Assembly (NCBI RefSeq): GCF_900188485.1
Contig: NZ_FZPH01000006.1
Coordinates: 154,618-218,617, forward strand
From: Asanoa hainanensis
GTDB taxonomy: Bacteria > Actinomycetota > Actinomycetes > Mycobacteriales > Micromonosporaceae
Direction: 5' to 3'
DNA length: 64,000 nt
Below are positions 43,893 through 51,260 of the stretch, one piece after another. Position 1 is the first letter of the stretch, and the number at the start of each line of letters is the position of its first letter. The translations under genes were made by a program, and so were the position numbers. A model generated the notes under the pieces. It searched no databases, was not told the origin of the DNA, and saw only the letters and a program-made list of their open reading frames with translations.

Positions 43893-44501
43893 ATGACCGA
43901 CTCTCGCGAACGACACCTCGTCGAGCTCGTCGACGACGACGGCCTGCCGATCGGCAGTGCGACCGTGGAGGTGGCGCACCAGCGACCCGCGCAGCTCCAC
44001 CGCGCGTTCTCGGTGGTGTTCATGGATCCGACCGGACGGGTCCTGCTGCAGCGTCGCGCCGCGGTGAAAACCCGCTTCCCGTTGCGCTGGGCCAACACCT
44101 GCTGCGGCCACCCGGCGCCGGGCGAGGAGTTGGCGGTGGCGGCCAACCGGCGGCTCAAGGAGGAGCTCGGCGCCGCCCCGGTGGCCCTGTCGGAGCTGGG
44201 CGTCTACGTCTACTACGCCGAGGACCCGGCGACCGGCCGGGTCGAGTGGGAGTACGACCACGTGCTGCTCGGCCGGGTGACCGGCGACGAGCCGCTGCTG
44301 CCCGACCCGGACGAGGTCGCGGAGCTGGCCTGGGTGGACCCCTCGGCGCTGCCGCGCGCGATCCGCGCGGAGCCGACGCTCTACTCGCCCTGGCTCGCGG
44401 GGGTGATCAACCAGGTCGCCGCGATCTCCGGCACGGTTGGCGCCACCACGGGCCCGGCCGATGCCGACAGCGACACGGCGGAGCGGTCGGGTGGCCGATG
44501 A
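43893..44501 (+). CDS. idi: Isopentenyl diphosphate isomerase, type I
   Basis: 202 residues, Nudix fold. The metal-binding histidine segment NTCCGHP and the Nudix box GEELAVAANRRLKEELGA are present, with the catalytic acidic residue in VEWEYDH. Interconverts IPP and DMAPP to prime GGPP synthesis. ATG at 43893, one base after crtI. The last about 30 residues are a variable Thr/Asp tail overlapping the regulator gene. Confidence 0.93.
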   Translation: MTDSRERHLVELVDDDGLPIGSATVEVAHQRPAQLHRAFSVVFMDPTGRVLLQRRAAVKTRFPLRWANTCCGHPAPGEELAVAANRRLKEELGAAPVALSELGVYVYYAEDPATGRVEWEYDHVLLGRVTGDEPLLPDPDEVAELAWVDPSALPRAIRAEPTLYSPWLAGVINQVAAISGTVGATTGPADADSDTAERSGGR

Positions 44502-45411
44502 GGCGCTGAGCGCCGGGGCCGTCGCGCGTCGCCTCGGCGTCGCCGTCACCACGCTGCGCACCTGGCACCAGCGTTACGGGCTGGGGCCGAGCGGCCACGT
44601 GCCCGGCCACCACCGGCGCTACACGGCCGAGGACCTGTCCCGGCTGGAGGTGATGCGCCGGCTCACCGCCGAGGGCATCGCACCGGCCGAGGCGGCCCGC
44701 TGGGCCCGCTACGCGCCGGACGTGCCGCCCTCCGACGAGTCGCCAGGGCCTGTGCCCACGCGCGCCGGCGGCGGCTTCGCCATCCCGGTCGGTCGCGCCG
44801 GGCCGACCGCGCGCGGCCTGGCCCGGGCCGCCATCCGCCTCGACGTGGGCGCGATGCGCGAGATCATGGCCCGGTCGGTCACCGAGCTCGGTGTGGTGTC
44901 CACCTGGGACCTGGTGGTGCGCCCGGTGCTGGCCGGCATCGGCGAGCGACACATGGCGACCAAGCGGCTGATCGAGGTCGAGCACCTGTTCTCCCGCACG
45001 GCGACGGAGGTGCTCGCCTCCGTGCCCCGACCACGCGGCGGCGAACCGGCGCGGATCCTGCTCGCGTGCACCGACGAGGAGCAGCACAGCCTGCCGTTGG
45101 AGGCGCTGGCCGCGGCGCTGGCCGCGGACGGTGTGCCCACCCGGCTGCTCGGCGCGCGGGTGCCGCCGGTGGCGCTCAGTGACACCGTCGAACGTACCGG
45201 CCCTGACGTGGTCATGTTGTGGTCGCACACACCGGAGACCGCCCACGTGGCCCAGCTCGTGGCACTGCAGGAGGCGACGCGGCGACCGGTGCTGATCCTC
45301 GCCGGTGGTCCGGGCTGGGTGGCCGGTGCGCTGCCGACCGGTGTGGTCGCACCGACGAGTCTCGGTGAGGCCGTGCGGCTCACCCAAAAGTGGAGTGGCC
45401 CGACAAATTAG
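44491..45411 (+). CDS. MerR-family regulator with B12-binding-like C-terminal domain (LitR/CarH type)
   Basis: 306 residues. N-terminal MerR helix-turn-helix (GAVARRLGVAVTTLRTWHQRYGL, GHHRRYTAEDLSRLEVM, about 7-55). The middle four-helix part contains EVEHLFS, matching the EH of the CarH/LitR W-x9-EH photoreceptor motif, but the tryptophan place is histidine (GERHMATK). The C-terminal Rossmann domain RILLACTDEEQHSL carries the expected cobalt-ligand histidine. CarH/LitR proteins repress carotenoid genes in the dark with adenosylcobalamin. GTG start chosen; overlaps idi by 11 bases. Confidence 0.82.
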   Translation: MADEALSAGAVARRLGVAVTTLRTWHQRYGLGPSGHVPGHHRRYTAEDLSRLEVMRRLTAEGIAPAEAARWARYAPDVPPSDESPGPVPTRAGGGFAIPVGRAGPTARGLARAAIRLDVGAMREIMARSVTELGVVSTWDLVVRPVLAGIGERHMATKRLIEVEHLFSRTATEVLASVPRPRGGEPARILLACTDEEQHSLPLEALAAALAADGVPTRLLGARVPPVALSDTVERTGPDVVMLWSHTPETAHVAQLVALQEATRRPVLILAGGPGWVAGALPTGVVAPTSLGEAVRLTQKWSGPTN

Positions 45412-45594
45412 GCGCCGCCGCTGTTCGCGCTGGCCAGCCCGTCCGGCGCGGCCCGGCACCGATCCTGGAGATCGACAAGCTGCCACATCAGCAGTCGAAA
45501 TGGTCGCCTTGTTCCGCTAGCGTGTGTGCGTCCCCGCCGGCTCGCGCCGGTGCCCCTTGGGAGCACGCCCCCGCTCCCGCCCCGGGAGTCGACG

Positions 45595-46413
45595 ATGACG
45601 AGACGCCTCGCGGTCGCCACCGCGTTGGTCGTCCTCACGCTGCTGGTGGGCTCGCGCTGGGTGACCAACAGGTCCGCGGTGCTGGCCAACCAGCGCACCA
45701 CCGTGCCGGCCAGTCCCACGACACCTTCACCGACGGGGTCGCCTACGCCGTCCACCTCGCCCTCGGCCCCGCCGACGCGGGTCGCGGCGCCGAAGCCACC
45801 GCCGGCCAAGCGGGCCGGCAACGGACCCTTCGGCAGCCTGAAACTGACCGGCAAGAAGACGGTCGCGCTGACCTTCGACGACGGCCCGCATCCGGTGTGG
45901 ACACCGAAGGTGCTCGACCTGCTCAAGGCCACCGGCGTGAAAGCCACCTTCTGCGTGGTCGGCACCGAGGTCAGGAAATACCCCGAGCTGGTGAAGCGGA
46001 TCGTCCGCGAGGGTCACACGCTGTGCAACCACACCTGGCACCACGAGCTCGACCTGGGCACCAAGAAGCCCGCGGTGATCAAGGCCAACCTGGAGCGGAC
46101 CAACCGCGAGATCCGCAAGGCGGTGCCGGGCGCGAAGATCGGCTACTTCCGGCACCCGGGCGGCAAGTGGACCGCCGACGCGGTCAAGGTGGCCCGCTCG
46201 CTCGGCATGGTGCCGCTGGACTGGGACGTCGACCCGCGCGACTGGGACACCGAGGACGCGAAACTGATCAAGTCGCGGGTGATCGGCGGCGCCCGCTCCG
46301 GCTCGATCATCCTGATGCACGACGGCGGCGGCGACCGGAAGGGCACGCTCACGGCCTGCCCAAACGTGATCAAAAACTTGAAAAGCCGCTTCGGCATCGC
46401 CCAGCTGCGCTGA
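45595..46413 (+). CDS. Polysaccharide deacetylase (NodB domain), membrane-anchored
   Basis: 272 residues. One N-terminal helix (about 5-22) then a Thr/Ser/Pro linker (to about 80), then the NodB domain: TFDDGPHPVWTPKVL (motif 1 with the catalytic base and metal Asp), HTLCNHTWHH (motif 2 metal histidines), RHPGGKW (motif 3), DWDVDPRDW (motif 4) and LMHDGGGD (motif 5). Likely deacetylates peptidoglycan or another N-acetyl glycan outside the membrane. ATG with GGGAG 6 bases upstream. Confidence 0.9.
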   Translation: MTRRLAVATALVVLTLLVGSRWVTNRSAVLANQRTTVPASPTTPSPTGSPTPSTSPSAPPTRVAAPKPPPAKRAGNGPFGSLKLTGKKTVALTFDDGPHPVWTPKVLDLLKATGVKATFCVVGTEVRKYPELVKRIVREGHTLCNHTWHHELDLGTKKPAVIKANLERTNREIRKAVPGAKIGYFRHPGGKWTADAVKVARSLGMVPLDWDVDPRDWDTEDAKLIKSRVIGGARSGSIILMHDGGGDRKGTLTACPNVIKNLKSRFGIAQLR

Positions 46414-46456
46414 CCCGGTGGGGTTTGTGCCGGTTTGCGGTGCCGGTGATACCGGT

Positions 46457-46486
46457 TTGGAGAGGGAGTACGGGATCGCGTATGCT
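46457..46486 (+). promoter_or_regulatory. Promoter of the tRNA-Glu-Asp-Phe cluster
   Basis: TTGGAG at 46457-46462 and TATGCT at 46481-46486 with an 18-base spacer, 80 bases upstream of tRNA-Glu. Confidence 0.6.
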
Positions 46487-46566
46487 TTCGAAGCCTCCGG
46501 CGGCGCCGGATGGGAGCACTGCCGCAGATTCGCGCCTGGATCCACATGTGCGATGATTGCGGGGCC

Positions 46567-46639
46567 GCCCTCATCGTCTAGCGGCCCAGGACGCCGCCCT
46601 TTCAAGGCGGTAGCACGGGTTCGAATCCCGTTGGGGGCA
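46567..46639 (+). tRNA. tRNA-Glu (anticodon UUC)
   Basis: Folds fully: acceptor GCCCTCA with TGGGGGC, anticodon loop CTTTCAA with TTC, T-arm GGTTCGAAT loop. No encoded CCA. First of a codirectional tRNA group. Confidence 0.95.
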
Positions 46640-46677
46640 CGGCAAGACCCCGGCTTCGGCCGGGCAGCAAGAAGCAA

Positions 46678-46751
46678 GGTCCTGTGGAGCAGTTGGAGTG
46701 CTCGCCGCCCTGTCAAGGCGGAGGTCGCGGGTTCAAGTCCCGTCAGGACCG
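46678..46751 (+). tRNA. tRNA-Asp (anticodon GUC)
   Basis: Acceptor GGTCCTG with CAGGACC, anticodon GTC in loop CTGTCAA, T-loop TTCAAGT. No encoded CCA. Confidence 0.95.
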
Positions 46752-46764
46752 CGTTCAGTGCCAC

Positions 46765-46838
46765 GGCCAGGTAGCTCAGTTGGTACGAGCGTCCGACTGA
46801 AAATCGGAAGGTCGGCGGTTCGACCCCGCCCCTGGCCA
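46765..46838 (+). tRNA. tRNA-Phe (anticodon GAA)
   Basis: Acceptor GGCCAGG with CCTGGCC, anticodon loop CTGAAAA with GAA, T-loop TTCGACC. No encoded CCA. Followed by two hairpins. Confidence 0.95.
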
Positions 46839-46864
46839 CATAGCCTTTCGCCGGGCTATAGGAG

Positions 46865-46892
46865 CGGTGACCAGCGAATCAGCCGGTCACCG
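46865..46892 (+). terminator. Terminator after the tRNA-Glu-Asp-Phe cluster
   Basis: CGGTGACC paired with GGTCACCG around a 12-base loop, followed by a T-containing tract (TTTCGTCATTT). A smaller TAGCC/GGCTA hairpin precedes it at 46841-46858. Confidence 0.7.
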
Positions 46893-46944
46893 TTTCGTCA
46901 TTTCCGGTCCGGCCGTTCGCTGTGCCTTGGGCCCGTCGGTCGCT

Positions 46945-46950
46945 TATAGT
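46945..46950 (+). promoter_or_regulatory. -10 element of tRNA-Sec
   Basis: TATAGT ends 6 bases before the tRNA-Sec 5' end, so transcription would begin at or next to the mature terminus. No clear -35 is seen. Confidence 0.5.
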
Positions 46951-46956
46951 CGCGCC

Positions 46957-47052
46957 GGAGGCGAGTGGGCGCCTGGTGGTCCTCGCGGTCTTCAAAACCG
47001 GCGTGATCCGGCATCCGGGTCAGGCGGGTTCGATTCCCGTACGCCTCCGCCA
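46957..47052 (+). tRNA. selC: tRNA-Sec (anticodon UCA), selC
   Basis: 96 bases including encoded GCCA. The anticodon TCA is at 46992-46994 in the loop CTTCAAA closed by CGGT/ACCG. A long variable arm pairs GATCCGG with CCGGGTC (7 bp), and the acceptor is GGAGGCG with CGCCTCC. These are hallmarks of selenocysteine tRNA. The eighth acceptor pair is A-A, a mismatch, and the first T-stem pair is G-U. It is the only tRNA of the group with encoded CCA. selA starts 26 bases downstream. Confidence 0.93.
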
Positions 47053-47078
47053 AACAGCCACCCGTACTCGGGGGTGCG

Positions 47079-48377
47079 ATGACCGATCCACGCCGCGCGA
47101 CGCCGCGGGTCGATGCCGTGCTTGCCGATCCTCGGCTGGTCGCGGCCGTCGAGCGGCTCGGGTCCGCGCTGGTCCGCTCCGCTGTCACCCGGGCGCTCGA
47201 CGAGGTGCGGTCGGGTCGGTTGCCGGCGCACGCCGCCGCCGACGTGGCGGTCGCCGCGCTGCCCGGGTCCGCCGCGACGTTGCGCCGGGTGCTCAACGCG
47301 ACCGGCGTCATCGTGCACACCAACCTCGGGCGTTCGGCGCTGTCGCCGGCCGCCGTGGCCGCCGTCACCGACGCGGCCGGCTACACCGATGTCGAGTTCG
47401 ACCTGGCCTCCGGCGTACGCGCCCGGCGCGGTGCGGAGGTGCTCGGCGCGCTGCGGGCCGCGGTGCCCGGCGCCGAGGCCGTGCACGTCGTCAACAACAA
47501 CGCGGCCGCGCTGGCGCTGACCGTGTTCGCCCTGGCCGCCGGCCGCGAGGTGGTGGTCAGCCGGGGTGAGCTCATCGAGATCGGCGACGGCTTCCGGATC
47601 CCGGAGCTGCTCACCGGCGCCGGTGCCGTGCTCCGCGAGGTCGGCACCACCAACCGCACCCGGCTGGCCGACTACACCGCGGCGATCGGCCCGGACACCG
47701 CGCTGGTGATGCGGTTGCACCCGTCGAACTACCGGGTCACCGGGTTCACCTCGGCGCCGACCCTGGCCGAGCTCGCGACGCTGGACGTGCCGGTGGTCTA
47801 CGACATCGGCTCCGGGCTGCTGGCACCCGAGCCGCTGCTGCCCGACGAGCCGGACGCCGCCTCGGCGCTGGCCGGTGGCGCCGCCCTGGTCACCGCGAGC
47901 GCCGACAAGCTGCTCGGCGGCCCGCAGGCGGGCCTGATCTTCGGCCGGGCCGACCTGGTCACCCGGTTGGCCCGGCACCCGCTGGCCCGGGCGTTGCGGG
48001 TCGACAAGCTGACCCTGGCCGCGCTGGAGGCCACCGTGCGGGGCCCGGTGCCACCGACCACGGCCGCGCTGCGGGCGCCGGTGACGGTGCTGCGGGAGCG
48101 GGCCCAGCGGCTGGCCACGACCCTCGCCGACGCCGGTGTGGACGTCGCCGTGGTCGACACCGGGTCCACGGTGGGCGGTGGGGGCGCGCCCGGTGTGGTG
48201 CTGCCGAGCGTGGCGTTGAGCCTGCCCACGGCGTACGCGGCGGTGCTCCGCGCTGGTGAGCCCCCGGTCGTCGGCCGGGTCTCCGCCGGTCGGTGCCTGC
48301 TGGACCTGCGCACGATCGCGCCGCACGACGACGCTGACCTACTCGACGCGACCCTGTCCGCCGCCAAACAGACCTGA
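47079..48377 (+). CDS. selA: L-seryl-tRNA(Sec) selenium transferase
   Basis: 432 residues, PLP-dependent. It converts seryl-tRNA(Sec) to selenocysteyl-tRNA(Sec) using selenophosphate. The PLP lysine is K277 in SADKLLGGPQAG, and the N-terminal SelA domain and TGVIVHTNLGRS motif are intact. Adjacent to tRNA-Sec, with which it may be co-transcribed. SelB and SelD, usually encoded next to it, are not in this window: the following gene is unrelated and on the other strand. Weak ribosome site (GGGGG). Confidence 0.95.
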   Translation: MTDPRRATPRVDAVLADPRLVAAVERLGSALVRSAVTRALDEVRSGRLPAHAAADVAVAALPGSAATLRRVLNATGVIVHTNLGRSALSPAAVAAVTDAAGYTDVEFDLASGVRARRGAEVLGALRAAVPGAEAVHVVNNNAAALALTVFALAAGREVVVSRGELIEIGDGFRIPELLTGAGAVLREVGTTNRTRLADYTAAIGPDTALVMRLHPSNYRVTGFTSAPTLAELATLDVPVVYDIGSGLLAPEPLLPDEPDAASALAGGAALVTASADKLLGGPQAGLIFGRADLVTRLARHPLARALRVDKLTLAALEATVRGPVPPTTAALRAPVTVLRERAQRLATTLADAGVDVAVVDTGSTVGGGGAPGVVLPSVALSLPTAYAAVLRAGEPPVVGRVSAGRCLLDLRTIAPHDDADLLDATLSAAKQT

Positions 48378-48403
48378 GGCCCGCCCCGTTTCCAGGGCGG
48401 GCC
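48378..48403. terminator. Bidirectional terminator after selA
   Basis: GGCCCGCCC with GGGCGGGCC, 8-base loop, placed directly after the selA stop and 10 bases from the convergent repeat-protein gene. Confidence 0.8.
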
Positions 48404-48413
48404 CGCACAAAAC

Positions 48414-48665
48414 TCAGGCCGCGGTCGGCGGGTGGCCGCCGTCGCCGTCGACGACCGCGTCGGGGTTGCCGTCCTCGTCGAGGTCGACCATCGTGACGTC
48501 GGGCTTGCCGTCACCGTCGGTGTCGAACTGGAACAGGTCGGGCTTGCCGTCGCCGTCGGTGTCGACCACCCACACGTCGGTCTTGCCGTCGTTGTTGGCG
48601 TCGGCCGTCATCAGCTCGACGTGCTGGTCGCCGCGGGTCTCGACGACCTCTTCGGACTCGCTCAT
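48414..48665 (-). CDS. Small DxDxDG-repeat protein (four 13-residue repeats)
   Basis: 83 residues. After a 20-residue acidic head come four 13-residue units of the form D-x-[DN]-x-DG-x-x-D-V/L-hydrophobic (DANNDGKTD, DTDGDGKPD twice, DLDEDGNPD). These are calcium-loop repeats like those of dockerin, thrombospondin type 3 and FG-GAP proteins. There is no signal peptide or membrane helix, so the protein appears cytoplasmic. ATG 48665 with GAGGAG upstream. Paralogue of the next gene on the same strand. Confidence 0.75.
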   Translation of the reverse strand: MSESEEVVETRGDQHVELMTADANNDGKTDVWVVDTDGDGKPDLFQFDTDGDGKPDVTMVDLDEDGNPDAVVDGDGGHPPTAA

Positions 48666-48791
48666 CGGATCTCCTCGCGGGTGCGGTGTGTGCTCCGGCA
48701 CAACCTACGGCGAGTGCGTCCCCATCGCGACTCGACGCTCGGTGCGGCCGTCGGCTCGCTTACCCGCCCTACGCTGCCCGGAAACAGACCG

Positions 48792-49292
48792 CTAGTTGGT
48801 GGCGTACGGGTTCGCGGTCATGGTGGCCAGGTCCGGGATGCCGTCGTAGTTCGTGTCGCGCATCCAGGCGTCCGTGCGGCCGTCGAAGTTGAGGTCGAAG
48901 GAGACGGCGTCGACCCGGCCGTCGTTGTTGATGTCGCTGGCGACGACGTCCGCGTGGCCGTCGCCGTTGACGTCCTGGAGCAGTTGGTCGGCCACCCCGT
49001 CTTCGTCGTAGTCGCGCATCGTGGTGTCGAGCCGGCCGTCGCCGTCGCTGTCGCTGTAGGCCGTCTCGATCACGCCGTCGTGGTCGCCGTCGAGGGCGAC
49101 CAGGTCGGCGTAGCCGTCGCCGTCCGAGTCCGTGATGATGCGGCTGCCACCGTCGACATCGAGCTCCACGATGGAGTGCGGCACGCCGAACCCGGCCGGC
49201 TCCCCTGCGAAGCCGGCCGGATCGTCGTTGCTGCCGAAGCCGTCCGTGGCGTCCTGGTCACTGGCCAGGTACGAAGAGTCCCACTCGCTCAT
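48792..49292 (-). CDS. DxDxDG-repeat protein (eight 13-residue repeats)
   Basis: 166 residues. The head (about 1-55) is acidic and Gly/Phe-rich, then eight contiguous repeats of exactly 13 residues: DSDGDGYAD, DGDHDGVIE, DSDGDGRLD, DYDEDGVAD, DVNGDGHAD, DINNDGRVD, DLNFDGRTD, DTNYDGIPD, each followed by four mostly hydrophobic residues. No signal peptide. A calcium-binding solenoid is likely; cellular role unknown. Separated from the shorter paralogue by 126 bases and may share a promoter or be independently expressed. Confidence 0.78.
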   Translation of the reverse strand: MSEWDSSYLASDQDATDGFGSNDDPAGFAGEPAGFGVPHSIVELDVDGGSRIITDSDGDGYADLVALDGDHDGVIETAYSDSDGDGRLDTTMRDYDEDGVADQLLQDVNGDGHADVVASDINNDGRVDAVSFDLNFDGRTDAWMRDTNYDGIPDLATMTANPYATN

Positions 49293-49347
49293 GCCCTGAA
49301 ACTATGGCCGGCGCACCGGCCGCGGCTCCCGGAAACGTGCCACGTGG

Positions 49348-50694
49348 TCAGTGGCGGATCACCATGCCCGCCTTGTCGAGCGCCTTGATGATCTGTGCCG
49401 ACTCGCCGAAGCCGATCACCAGTACGCCGTCCGGACCGCTGCTCTTGATCTGGCTGGCGCCGGCCGCGAAGTCGATGTCCGGCGCGGCGGGCGTCGGAGG
49501 CTCGTACGTCACCGTCTGGATCATGTCGACCGGGAAGCCGGCGCGCTCCAGTTCGGACTTGACGTTGCCCTGCAGGCCCGTGCCGTACGAGTCGTTGCGG
49601 GCCACGATCGTGATCTTGCGCGGGCCGTCGCGCAGGATGACGTCGGCCAGCGCGCGACCCTGGAGGATGTCCGACGGCGCGGTGCGGAAGTAGAGCCCCT
49701 TGTCTTCGACCGTGGTCAGCCCGGCGTCGGTGTTGCACGGCGAGAAGAGCACCAGGCCGGCCTTGACCACCTCGGGCAGGACGGCGCGGGAGATGCTCGA
49801 GGCACCCGCACCGATGATCACGCTGACCCCGGAGCCGATGTGCTTGGCCACGGTCGCCTTGGCGACGTCGGGGTTGGTGCCGTCGTCGCCGGGCACCCAG
49901 GTGACGTCCTTGTCGAACACCCCGCCGGCCGCGTTGACCTCCTTGATCGCCAGCGCGGCAGCCGCCTCCATCGGCGGGTACGCGATGGCCAGGTCACCGG
50001 TCTCCGGCAGCAGCCCGCCGATCTTGAGCTCGGCCTCCTTGCCGCCGTCAGTGGAGCCGCCCGACGGGGGCTTCTTCGTCGTGGTGGCCGACTCGTCACC
50101 CGCGCCGACGTATTCCGTCTTGGCGTCGTCGAGCTTGTCCGTCGCGTCGAAGTGCAGCGTCGCGTAGCTCGCGGTCGACGGCTCGCCGGCGTCGGTGAAC
50201 CCGCCGCGGGTCAGCGAGACGCCGCGGTACTGCAGGTCGGTGCCGGCGCGGGCGAGCGCCAGGCAGTCCTTGGCGGTGTCGCACTCGGTGCCGCCGGTGG
50301 TGACCGAGTTGATCTGCTTGGCGATCTCGCTCGGCTCGTTGGTGCCGGCCTGCTGCGCGGCGAGCGCGCTGATCAGGATCGCGTCGTAGGTCTCACCCGC
50401 GTACGAGAAGTCACCCAGACTGGGTCGCAGGGCCTTGAGCCGCGCCTTGAAGTCTTCGGACAGCCGGGTGAGCGGGGTGGTCCCCTTCATCCCGGCGAGC
50501 ATGCCCGCCTGTTCCTTGAACTCATCGCCGAACGAGTTGATCATGTTGCCGTCGGTGCCGTACAGCCTGGCCGGGTTGGCCACGGCGTCGGCACCCTGCG
50601 GCGGCGGCGCGTCTTCGCCACAACCGGCGATGGTCAGCACGAGGGCGGCGCACGTGGCGATGGCCAAGTGGCGCGCTCTGCGGGAGACGAGCAT
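49348..50694 (-). CDS. Leucine-type substrate-binding lipoprotein with swapped halves
   Basis: 448 residues, lipobox IAGC (Cys25). Residues about 44-198 (LYGTDGNMI..., ETYDAILISALAAQQAG, CDTAKDCLALARAG, FTDAGEPSTASY) look like the C-terminal half of a Peripla_BP_6 protein. Residues about 222-448 (LKIGGLLPETGDLA, AAALAIKEVNAAGG, LYFRTAPSDILQGRALAD, ARNDSYGTGLQG, LVIGFGESAQIIKALDKAG) look like the N-terminal half. The halves are joined by a Ser/Thr/Lys/Gly linker (199-221). The order is reversed relative to the family, i.e. a circular permutation. No transporter genes are adjacent. Confidence 0.85.
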   Translation of the reverse strand: MLVSRRARHLAIATCAALVLTIAGCGEDAPPPQGADAVANPARLYGTDGNMINSFGDEFKEQAGMLAGMKGTTPLTRLSEDFKARLKALRPSLGDFSYAGETYDAILISALAAQQAGTNEPSEIAKQINSVTTGGTECDTAKDCLALARAGTDLQYRGVSLTRGGFTDAGEPSTASYATLHFDATDKLDDAKTEYVGAGDESATTTKKPPSGGSTDGGKEAELKIGGLLPETGDLAIAYPPMEAAAALAIKEVNAAGGVFDKDVTWVPGDDGTNPDVAKATVAKHIGSGVSVIIGAGASSISRAVLPEVVKAGLVLFSPCNTDAGLTTVEDKGLYFRTAPSDILQGRALADVILRDGPRKITIVARNDSYGTGLQGNVKSELERAGFPVDMIQTVTYEPPTPAAPDIDFAAGASQIKSSGPDGVLVIGFGESAQIIKALDKAGMVIRH

Positions 50695-50792
50695 GGGGGT
50701 GTCCGTCCTTCCTCCCCTGAAGTCCAGGGCACAGTAGCGTGCCGAAGCCGAAATGTGGGATAGCGCCTGACGGAACCCGTTATATCGACGGG

Positions 50793-50798
50793 TAACGT
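50793..50798 (+). promoter_or_regulatory. -10 element TAACGT, leaderless arrangement
   Basis: TAACGT ends 6 bases before the GTG at 50805, with no ribosome site. Confidence 0.45.
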
Positions 50799-50804
50799 AA
50801 CTGT

Positions 50805-51209
50805 GTGTCAACATCATCGATCCTCGAGAACGGCCCTGGCGCGCTTGCCGAGCGGATGGGCATCAAGCTGACCGAGCTGACCCCGGAGCGGGTGGTCGGC
50901 AGCATGCCGGTCGACGGCAACACGCAGCCGTACGGCCTGCTGCACGGCGGCGCGTCCTGCGTGCTGGCGGAGACGTTGGGTTCCGTCGCCGCGGTGCTGC
51001 ACGGTTACACGGTCGACCGGCCGCTCGCCCTGGGCGTCGACATCAGCGCCACCCATCACAAGGCGGTACGCGAGGGCACGGTCACCGGTGTCGCGACCCC
51101 GGCACACCGTGGGCGCGGGGTGGCCACGTACGAAATCGTTATCACCGACGAGGCCGGCGACCGGGTCTGCACCGCGCGGCTCACCTGCCTGTTGCGCTCG
51201 GCTGGGTGA
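50805..51209 (+). CDS. Hotdog-fold acyl-CoA thioesterase (PaaI type)
   Basis: 134 residues. The active-site segment GLLHGGASCVLAETLGSVAA carries the HGG motif and the Glu of the PaaI/YbgC hotdog family, followed by the long strand TARLTCLL. Hydrolyses acyl- or aryl-CoA thioesters; the precise acyl group is unknown. Divergent from the permuted binding protein. Confidence 0.87.
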   Translation: MSTSSILENGPGALAERMGIKLTELTPERVVGSMPVDGNTQPYGLLHGGASCVLAETLGSVAAVLHGYTVDRPLALGVDISATHHKAVREGTVTGVATPAHRGRGVATYEIVITDEAGDRVCTARLTCLLRSAG

Positions 51210-51248
51210 GCCGTTTTCCGGCGTCTTGGTCAGGTTGACGGCGGGTCG

Positions 51249-51254
51249 TAGAGT
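51249..51254 (+). promoter_or_regulatory. -10 element TAGAGT, leaderless arrangement
   Basis: TAGAGT ends 6 bases before the GTG at 51261. Confidence 0.45.
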
Positions 51255-51260
51255 TCGCCC

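Noticed and set aside
46957-48377. A selenoprotein gene with in-frame TGA near the tRNA-Sec gene
   Set aside because: None of the recognisable genes here has a conserved continuation past a TGA.
48414-49292. CRISPR-like or satellite repeat suggested by recurring GTCGCCGTC units
   Set aside because: The repetition is the coding of 13-residue protein repeats and keeps the reading frame; no spacers are present.
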